The notes under the pieces were generated by a model. The model was not told where the DNA came from. It worked only from the letters and a program-made list of their open reading frames with translations, and ran no database searches. From an uncultured Bacteroidales bacterium (GTDB lineage: Bacteria > Bacteroidota > Bacteroidia > Bacteroidales > UBA932), in contig CAMOGR010000227.1 in assembly GCA_946614205.1 (NCBI GenBank), forward strand, positions 1 through 8,087: a stretch of DNA of 8,087 bases. The letters are read 5' to 3'. Position 1 is the stretch's first letter, and each line of letters opens with the position of its first letter. Position numbers and translations under genes: made by a program. Shown in pieces: positions 4,040 through 8,087 of this stretch.

Positions 4040-5107
4040 TTATAATTCCAGCCGCCGCAGATTGCACATTATCAGGCGGCCGTCGCCGTCGCGGAGGTGC
4101 ATGCCGTTCCCGCGGCACCACTTCCACCATTTGCAGTCGGCGCACTCGCCGGTGCGCAGGGCGGAATGGTCCCGGAAGATTCCGAAGCGATTGTTCCACA
4201 CATCGATGAAGTCGTCGGTGTAGATGTTGCCCTGGTCGAAGTCGGAGCGTATGCTGGTGCATCCGGAGATGGCGCCGTCGATGCGGACGGAGGCTATCGT
4301 GAGGCCTGCCTGGCAGCTGAAAAGATGGTCGCGGACTTTGCCTTCCCAAGGCCCGAGGAAGCCTTCGCAACCATAACTGACGTGGATGCGGCCCTCACGC
4401 CTGGTCCTCACGATGAAGTCCATCAAGGCGCGGTACTGCCCGGAGTCGAGCTGGAGTTCCGGGTCTGTGGCGGCGCGGCCGACTGGGAATACGGTGAAGA
4501 TACGCCACTGCTTGAGCCCCAATGAGACAAGTAGTTCCTTAAGCTGGTCCAGGGCGGGGAAATTGCGTTTGTTGGCGCAGGTCACCACATCGAACGGAAT
4601 GCCTGCCCCGGCGAGGAGGCGTATGGCCTGGACGGCGTGTTCGAAGGCGCCGGGAACGCCGCGCATCCAGTCGTGGTCGCCGCTCAGTCCGTCCAGGCTG
4701 ATGGTGGCGGTGCGCATGCCGGATGACAGCAGCTCGTCGATGCGGGCGGGAGTCATCAGCAGGCCGTTTGAGACAAGGCCCCAGGGGAAGCCGAGGGCGC
4801 GGATTCTGCGCCCGCAGGCGGCAAGGTCGTCCCGCACCAGCGGCTCGCCGCCGGAAAGGATAATCAGCAGTTTGTGCGGGTCGTACACTTCTCGCAGGCG
4901 CAGCAGCACCTTTTCGAAGTCCTCGAAGGGCATGTCGGGATGTACGGCTGAGACCTTGCAGTCGCTGCCGCAATGGCGGCAACGCATATTGCACCTCAGG
5001 GTGCATTCCCAAAACAGCTGCGTCAGAGGGTGCTGTCGCGCCTGCTCAGTGACGTAGCTGCTGTTGACATCGAGCGCAATGCGCTGCAGGAGGTTGGGGA
5101 AGGACAT
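4040..5107 (-). CDS. Radical SAM/SPASM protein paired with a lipoprotein
   Basis: 355 residues. Cys39-x3-Cys43-x2-Cys46 (CNMRCRHC) binds the SAM-cleaving [4Fe-4S] cluster, with extra Cys35 and Cys50 close by. SGGEP (85-89) is the SAM-binding GGE motif; VSNGLL (112-117) and TISLDG (135-140) are further barrel strands. The C-terminal SPASM-type region has Cys265-x12-Gly-x4-Cys283, then Cys322-x2-Cys325-x5-Cys331 and Cys348, plus Cys247; these would hold auxiliary Fe-S clusters. The fourth position of the usual C-x2-C-x5-C-x3-C is Gly335. SPASM enzymes commonly modify peptides or proteins. The ATG at 5107 shares one base with the upstream lipoprotein stop (TAATG), so the two are co-translated and the lipoprotein is the likely partner or substrate. 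From memory this fits the family TIGR04133. An open frame continues far upstream to 6298 but is antisense to a solid gene, so that start is rejected. Confidence 0.87.
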   Translation of the reverse strand: MSFPNLLQRIALDVNSSYVTEQARQHPLTQLFWECTLRCNMRCRHCGSDCKVSAVHPDMPFEDFEKVLLRLREVYDPHKLLIILSGGEPLVRDDLAACGRRIRALGFPWGLVSNGLLMTPARIDELLSSGMRTATISLDGLSGDHDWMRGVPGAFEHAVQAIRLLAGAGIPFDVVTCANKRNFPALDQLKELLVSLGLKQWRIFTVFPVGRAATDPELQLDSGQYRALMDFIVRTRREGRIHVSYGCEGFLGPWEGKVRDHLFSCQAGLTIASVRIDGAISGCTSIRSDFDQGNIYTDDFIDVWNNRFGIFRDHSALRTGECADCKWWKWCRGNGMHLRDGDGRLIMCNLRRLEL

Positions 5108-5331
5108 TACTCCTGCGGGGCTGCCTCCCCGGCTGCCTCGGCATTTTCGCCTTCCGCGGATCCTTCCTCCATGGGCTGCTGCGCTGCTTTGGTTTTGTCC
5201 GAGGTCACTTCGGACTCCGGGTCGTCTTCGTATTCCCAGCCGCCAGGGGCGGGGCCGTAGCAGGCGGTGAATACGTTGAGCCCGAGCACCAGGCCCATCA
5301 GCCTGAAAAACGCTTTTTTCATACGTGCCAT
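5107..5331 (-). CDS. Small lipoprotein, putative radical SAM partner
   Basis: 74 residues (71 if the ATG at 5322 is used). The basic N-terminus MARMKKAFFR is followed by a hydrophobic stretch LMGLVLGLNVFTAC with a lipobox-like site; Phe at -3 is a relaxed form, and Cys24 would be lipidated. The mature 51-residue chain starts CYGPAPGGWEYEDDPES and then is a low-complexity Glu/Ala-rich tail, probably disordered, with no further cysteine. The stop codon overlaps the radical SAM start by one base, so the pair forms an operon. Bacteroidales radical SAM-associated putative lipoproteins (from memory TIGR04134) also have Tyr-Gly and Pro just after the lipid Cys; most that I recall are longer, so this may be a short variant. 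Function is unknown. Confidence 0.78.
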   Translation of the reverse strand: MARMKKAFFRLMGLVLGLNVFTACYGPAPGGWEYEDDPESEVTSDKTKAAQQPMEEGSAEGENAEAAGEAAPQE

Positions 5332-5342
5332 ATTGATATCTG

Positions 5343-5350
5343 CAAATATA
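5343..5350 (-). promoter_or_regulatory. -7 box of the lipoprotein/radical SAM operon
   Basis: The minus strand reads TATATTTG, matching TAnnTTTG. The predicted start near 5337 leaves only about 5 nt before ATG 5331, or about 15 nt before ATG 5322. No TTTG is seen at -33; the position holds TGCA. Confidence 0.6.
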
Positions 5351-5364
5351 GGAATAAAAATTGC

Positions 5365-5372
5365 TATTTTTG
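5365..5372 (+). promoter_or_regulatory. -7 box of the UPF0104 membrane protein gene
   Basis: The plus strand reads TATTTTTG, matching TAnnTTTG, 8 bp before ATG 5381, so the transcript would be nearly leaderless. It lies in an imperfect inverted repeat (CTGCAAATATAG, 5340-5351; CTATTTTTGCAG, 5364-5375) with the divergent -7 box. Confidence 0.6.
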
Positions 5373-5380
5373 CAGCCACA

Positions 5381-6370
5381 ATGGCAACAGGCAAAAAAAA
5401 TAACATCGTCAAATACGCCGTTTCCTTCGTCCTGGCCGGCGTTCTCGTGTATTTCGCTTTCCGTGGAGTTGACTGGAGCGCCTTCTGGCAGGGGCTTGCA
5501 CAGACCCGCTGGGGCTGGGTGGGCATGTTCGTGCTGTTTTCCGTATTGGCCCTTGTGCTGCGCGAGGAACGCTGGCGGGCGGTCATACGTCCCATAGACC
5601 CTCAGGCCGGCCGTCTCGATATCTGGGACGCCACCAATGTCGGAAACGTGGTCAACGTAGTGCTCCCGGGGGCGGGGGAATTCGTCCGTTGCGGGTATGT
5701 CACCCGCCGCGGGCTCACCTACGACAAGGCTTTCGGCACCATAATAGTCGAGCGTGCCTGCGACGTCGTGGCCATAGTGGCGTTGTTCGCCATAGCACTC
5801 CTGAGCGAATGGGGCAAGTTCGGAACATTCTTCCGCGAGCAGATATGGGGCCCCATGGCAAACCGGCTCGGTTTTTCGTTCTGGTGGCTGATTGCCGGCG
5901 TGGTGCTGGTAATCGGCGTCGCGCTGTGGGCCATATTCCACTGGAGCGGCAACAATGCTTTCTGCGGCAAGGTCGCAGGCTGGATAAAGGGACTCGGCGC
6001 GGGCTTCACAAGTCTTGCCAAGATGGAGCGCAAATGGCTTTTCGTGCTTTATACGGTCGGTATCTGGGCGTCGTACGTCGCCATGAGCTGGTCGGGCCTC
6101 AAGGCCGTTCCGCTGCTGTCCCACCTCACCTGGGGCGACGCCCTGTTCATCTCCGCCGTAGGCAACATCGCTTCGGTGATTCCCGTCCCCGGCGGAATAG
6201 GCGCTTATCATTACCTCGTAGCCCTTACGCTGCAGTCGCTGTACGGAGCTACCTGGGATACGGGCATCCTGTACGCCACCCTGTGCCATGAGACGCACGC
6301 CATACTCATCATCGTGCTGGGAATAGTTTCCTACGTGGCCATTACGCTGCGCCGCCGCAAAGGCCGCTAA
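5381..6370 (+). CDS. UPF0104 / LPG-synthase-TM-like integral membrane protein (flippase-like)
   Basis: 329 residues with about seven or eight hydrophobic membrane segments (roughly 10-28, 46-62, 125-142, 168-187, 219-237, 254-270, 276-288, 304-323). Family landmarks are ERW (63-65) after the second segment, N-V-LPGAGEFVRCGYVTRR (92-110) matching the N---P-R-GE--R signature, ERACD (124-128), and PVPGGIGAYHY (268-278) matching the P-PGG-G motif. These place it in the family of the membrane half of lysyl-phosphatidylglycerol synthase (MprF) and YbhN. There is no C-terminal aminoacyl-transferase domain, so lipid or isoprenoid-linked substrate flipping is likelier than lipid lysylation; the substrate is unknown. 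The start at 5381 is chosen because it follows the -7 box and opens with a short Lys-rich segment before the first helix; upstream in-frame codons to 5267 are antisense to the lipoprotein gene. It is transcribed divergently from the radical SAM operon. Confidence 0.85.
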   Translation: MATGKKNNIVKYAVSFVLAGVLVYFAFRGVDWSAFWQGLAQTRWGWVGMFVLFSVLALVLREERWRAVIRPIDPQAGRLDIWDATNVGNVVNVVLPGAGEFVRCGYVTRRGLTYDKAFGTIIVERACDVVAIVALFAIALLSEWGKFGTFFREQIWGPMANRLGFSFWWLIAGVVLVIGVALWAIFHWSGNNAFCGKVAGWIKGLGAGFTSLAKMERKWLFVLYTVGIWASYVAMSWSGLKAVPLLSHLTWGDALFISAVGNIASVIPVPGGIGAYHYLVALTLQSLYGATWDTGILYATLCHETHAILIIVLGIVSYVAITLRRRKGR

Positions 6371-6377
6371 TCTTTAT

Positions 6378-6408
6378 TTTGCCAATTACCAAAGTTTTAC
6401 TATCTTTG
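6378..6408 (+). promoter_or_regulatory. Promoter of rpsP-rimM
   Basis: TTTG (6378-6381), a 19-bp spacer and TATCTTTG (6401-6408) form a textbook Bacteroidota promoter. It begins 8 bp after the membrane protein stop codon. The expected start is near 6414, giving a leader of about 50 nt. Confidence 0.85.
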
Positions 6409-6411
6409 CGG

Positions 6412-6432
6412 TCCGCTCTCGGGTAGGGCGGA
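6412..6432 (+). promoter_or_regulatory. 5'-end leader hairpin of rpsP mRNA
   Basis: TCCGCTC (6412-6418) pairs with GGGCGGA (6426-6432) through 7 bp including one G-T, with a 7-nt loop. It would form at the extreme 5' end of the transcript. It may protect the mRNA or take part in ribosomal-protein feedback; both are guesses. Confidence 0.4.
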
Positions 6433-6463
6433 TGAAGTATAACTATTAAACAACAGATTCACA

Positions 6464-7018
6464 ATGGCTGTTAAAATTCGTTTACAGCGCCACGGAAAGA
6501 AGAATTTCGCATTCTTCCACATTGTAGTGGCAGACTCACGTTCTCCGCGTGACGGTCGTTACATCGAGCAGCTCGGCTCCTACAACCCCAACACCAACCC
6601 TGCAACCATCAACCTCAACTTCGAGCGTGCCCTTGCATGGGTGAAGGTCGGTGCAGAGCCCACCCTTACCGCTCGCCGCATCCTCTCCTATGAGGGCGTA
6701 ATGCTTCGCCAGCACCTCGACGGCGGTATCGCCAAAGGTGCTCTCACCCAGGAGGCTGCAGACAAGAAGTGGAACGACTGGAAGGCCCAGAGGGATGCCA
6801 AGATCGAGGCCAAGAAGAGCGGCCTGAAGAATGCCGCCATCGAGGCCCGCAAGGCTGCCAAGGCAGAAGAGGCAAAGGTCAACGAGGCCCGCGCCGAGGC
6901 TCTTGCCAAGAAGGCCGCCGAGATTGCAGCAGCCCAGGCAGCAGCAAAGGCCGCTGCAGAGGCTCCCGCAGAAGAGGCAGCAGCAGAAGCAGCAGAAGAG
7001 GCACCCGCCGAGGCTTAA
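6464..7018 (+). CDS. rpsP: 30S ribosomal protein S16 with Ala/Glu-rich C-terminal extension
   Basis: 184 residues. The first ~80 are the conserved S16 core: [18 protein letters not shown], then [22 protein letters not shown] (21-42), then a region corresponding to the helix and strands that bind 16S rRNA. S16 is an early-to-middle assembly protein of the 30S body. The core alone is about 80-90 residues in E. coli; here roughly 100 further residues form a Lys/Glu/Ala helix (about 95-150) and then a tail of almost only Ala, Glu and Pro. Long charged S16 tails are usual in Bacteroidota, so I see this as normal for the group. A strong promoter precedes it, and rimM follows after 14 bp in the same direction. 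Confidence 0.97.
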   Translation: MAVKIRLQRHGKKNFAFFHIVVADSRSPRDGRYIEQLGSYNPNTNPATINLNFERALAWVKVGAEPTLTARRILSYEGVMLRQHLDGGIAKGALTQEAADKKWNDWKAQRDAKIEAKKSGLKNAAIEARKAAKAEEAKVNEARAEALAKKAAEIAAAQAAAKAAAEAPAEEAAAEAAEEAPAEA

Positions 7019-7032
7019 TCAGCTTCTGAGGG

Positions 7033-7500
7033 ATGATCCCTGTTGCCAAAATCCTCAAGTCGCACGGCATCGACGGAGACCTCCTCGCAGGTCTTCTGGA
7101 TACAGACATAGAGGAAATCAACACCCAGGAACCGGTATACGTCGTATTCGACGGACTTCCGGTTCCGTTTTTCATTGAATCCCTGGTCCCCAAAGGCAGG
7201 ACCCGCGCCATAATCCACCTCACCGACATCGATTCCCTCGAAGACGCGGAAGAGATAGTCGGCCGCGAAATCCTCCTGGACGCCGAATACGAAGACGACG
7301 GTGAAGAAGATTTCACCGGATGGACGCTTTACGACGGAGACACCCTCGTGGGGACGGTAACCGGCCTCGAAGACATTCCGGGAAACCCCTGCCTCGAAGT
7401 TGCAGGCCATCTGATTCCCCTGCACGAAGATTTCTTCGTACAGGCGGACCAGGCAAACAGAATCCTTGTGATGAATCTGCCCGACGGGCTGCTGGACTAG
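7033..7500 (+). CDS. rimM: Ribosome maturation factor RimM
   Basis: 155 residues, slightly shorter than the usual ~170. The N-terminal domain starts IPVAKILKSHGIDGDLLAGL, matching the RimM opening G-I-K-HGI-GE. VPFFIES (44-50) and LTDIDSLEDAEEIVGREIL (63-81) match the family. The C-terminal PRC-barrel (about 95-155) ends IPLHEDFFVQADQANRILV then LPDGLL, the typical RimM close. RimM binds S19 and helps mature the 16S 3' domain (head) of the 30S subunit. It lies 14 bp after rpsP, so the two are co-transcribed, a pairing of 30S assembly functions conserved in many bacteria. The start follows GAGGG directly, so spacing to a Shine-Dalgarno sequence is poor. There is no terminator before the convergent cysS. 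Confidence 0.93.
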   Translation: MIPVAKILKSHGIDGDLLAGLLDTDIEEINTQEPVYVVFDGLPVPFFIESLVPKGRTRAIIHLTDIDSLEDAEEIVGREILLDAEYEDDGEEDFTGWTLYDGDTLVGTVTGLEDIPGNPCLEVAGHLIPLHEDFFVQADQANRILVMNLPDGLLD

Positions 7501-7510
7501 CGCCCGGGGG

Positions 7511-8087
7511 CTACTCTGCGAGCGTCCATTCGGCGCCGTCCTTGGTATCCTTGACGGAGATGCCGATGGCCTTGAGGTTGTCGCGGATACGGTCCGATGT
7601 GGCCCAGTCCTTGGCTGCCTTCGCGGCGGCACGCTGCTCGAGTACCATTCCCATCAGGCCGTCTATCACCTTGGCGGCGCTTCCGGAACCGGCGCCGGCC
7701 TCGTCCTTGAGGCCCAGGACGCCGAAGACGATGTCGTCGAACAGCTGAACGAGCGTTGCGACGTCACCGCTGCCAAGAGTTGTCTGGCCGGCCTTCGCGG
7801 AATTGATGATGCGGACGGCGTCGGCAATATGGGCAAGGGCGACGGGGGTGTTCATATCGTCGCAGAGGGCGTCGTAGATGCCGTCAAATACCGCACGGAC
7901 CTCGGCAGATTCTGCCGGGCAGGAGTCGGGCGCGATGCCGAACGCCTCCTCGCCGTAGGGCCACTCGGGGGCCTTGCGGCCGGCCATCGCATAGAGCTCG
8001 CGGGCCGCCTGCATCACGCGGGAAAGGCCCTTCTCGGCCGCCTGCAGGGCGTCGTTGGAGAAGTCGAGGGTGCCGCGGTAATGGGCC
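7511..8087 (-). CDS. cysS: Cysteinyl-tRNA synthetase, C-terminal part (5' end outside window)
   Basis: The last 192 codons including TAG. Read from the right edge it begins AHYRGTLDFSNDALQAAEKG, the conserved HYR--LDFS segment that opens the DALR-type helical domain of class I CysRS. It continues with ALCDDMNTPVAL (the family's AL-DD-NTP motif) and ends with KDWATSDRIRDNLKAIGI and DTKDGAEW, the standard tail that contacts tRNA-Cys. The catalytic HIGH and KMSKS motifs and zinc ligands are beyond the window. A GTG/ATG pair at 8017-8012 is internal, since the homologous frame is open to the edge. The stop codon is 10 bp from that of rimM. Confidence 0.96.
   Translation of the reverse strand, partial: AHYRGTLDFSNDALQAAEKGLSRVMQAARELYAMAGRKAPEWPYGEEAFGIAPDSCPAESAEVRAVFDGIYDALCDDMNTPVALAHIADAVRIINSAKAGQTTLGSGDVATLVQLFDDIVFGVLGLKDEAGAGSGSAAKVIDGLMGMVLEQRAAAKAAKDWATSDRIRDNLKAIGISVKDTKDGAEWTLAE

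Noticed and set aside
5267..5380. Upstream in-frame start for the UPF0104 protein
   Set aside because: It would place 38 extra residues over the divergent lipoprotein gene and both promoter boxes; the start at 5381 gives a normal N-terminus for the family.
5108..6298. Upstream extension of the radical SAM reading frame to a 752-residue protein
   Set aside because: The extra ~400 residues are antisense to the well-supported UPF0104 membrane protein and overlap the lipoprotein gene; they lack domain character, and family length and the TAATG junction support the start at 5107.
6769..7178. Plus-strand alternate frames over the S16 tail and rimM start (86 and 115 residues)
   Set aside because: Arg/Gln/Pro- or Gly/Arg-rich products caused by reading GC-rich Ala/Glu codons in other frames; they overlap two certain genes.

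Overview
The window looks like a chromosomal segment from a gut-type Bacteroidota, probably order Bacteroidales. Four things point there. At least five promoter-like sites match the Bacteroidota -7 consensus TAnnTTTG, two of them with a TTTG element 19-20 bp upstream. Ribosomal protein S16 carries a long Ala/Glu-rich tail. A surface-type lipoprotein is built from bacterial Ig-like (Big_2) domains. A radical SAM/SPASM enzyme is paired with a short lipoprotein. The genus cannot be fixed from the sequence; the GC-rich coding regions would suit Alistipes or Cryptobacteroides-like lineages.

Left end (1-684, minus strand): a split HipA-type toxin-antitoxin operon in the order hipB, hipS-like (HipA N-terminal subdomain alone), hipT-like kinase (only its first 17 codons are inside the window). 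All three genes overlap their neighbours. Upstream of hipB are three copies of an inverted repeat TTACAT-N8-ATGTAA whose centres are spaced exactly 41 bp apart, very probably the HipB operators.

685-1263: a gene-free patchwork. It holds short GTCCACC repeats, two fragments of a tRNA 3' half in permuted order, a 12-bp inverted repeat, a run of hairpins and a good intrinsic terminator on the minus strand. It looks like the scar of mobile-element or tRNA-associated recombination, possibly with a structured RNA.

1264-3591 (minus): a 775-residue lipoprotein with five Big_2 domains and a C-terminal region resembling a beta-propeller, with its own near-consensus promoter. Behind it, 3592-3934 is intergenic, followed by an intact tRNA-Arg(TCT) with promoter box and terminator hairpin.

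4040-5331 (minus): a two-gene operon of a 74-residue lipoprotein and a radical SAM/SPASM protein whose start codon shares one base with the lipoprotein stop codon. This is the best candidate in the window for an under-described system. The pair matches a computationally recognised but, to my knowledge, functionally uncharacterised radical SAM plus lipoprotein pairing of Bacteroidales.

5381-7500 (plus): a divergently transcribed UPF0104/LPG-synthase-like flippase membrane protein, then rpsP (S16) with a consensus promoter, then rimM 14 bp downstream; S16 and RimM both act in 30S assembly. The right end (7511-8087, minus) is the C-terminal part of cysS, converging on rimM with a 10-bp gap.
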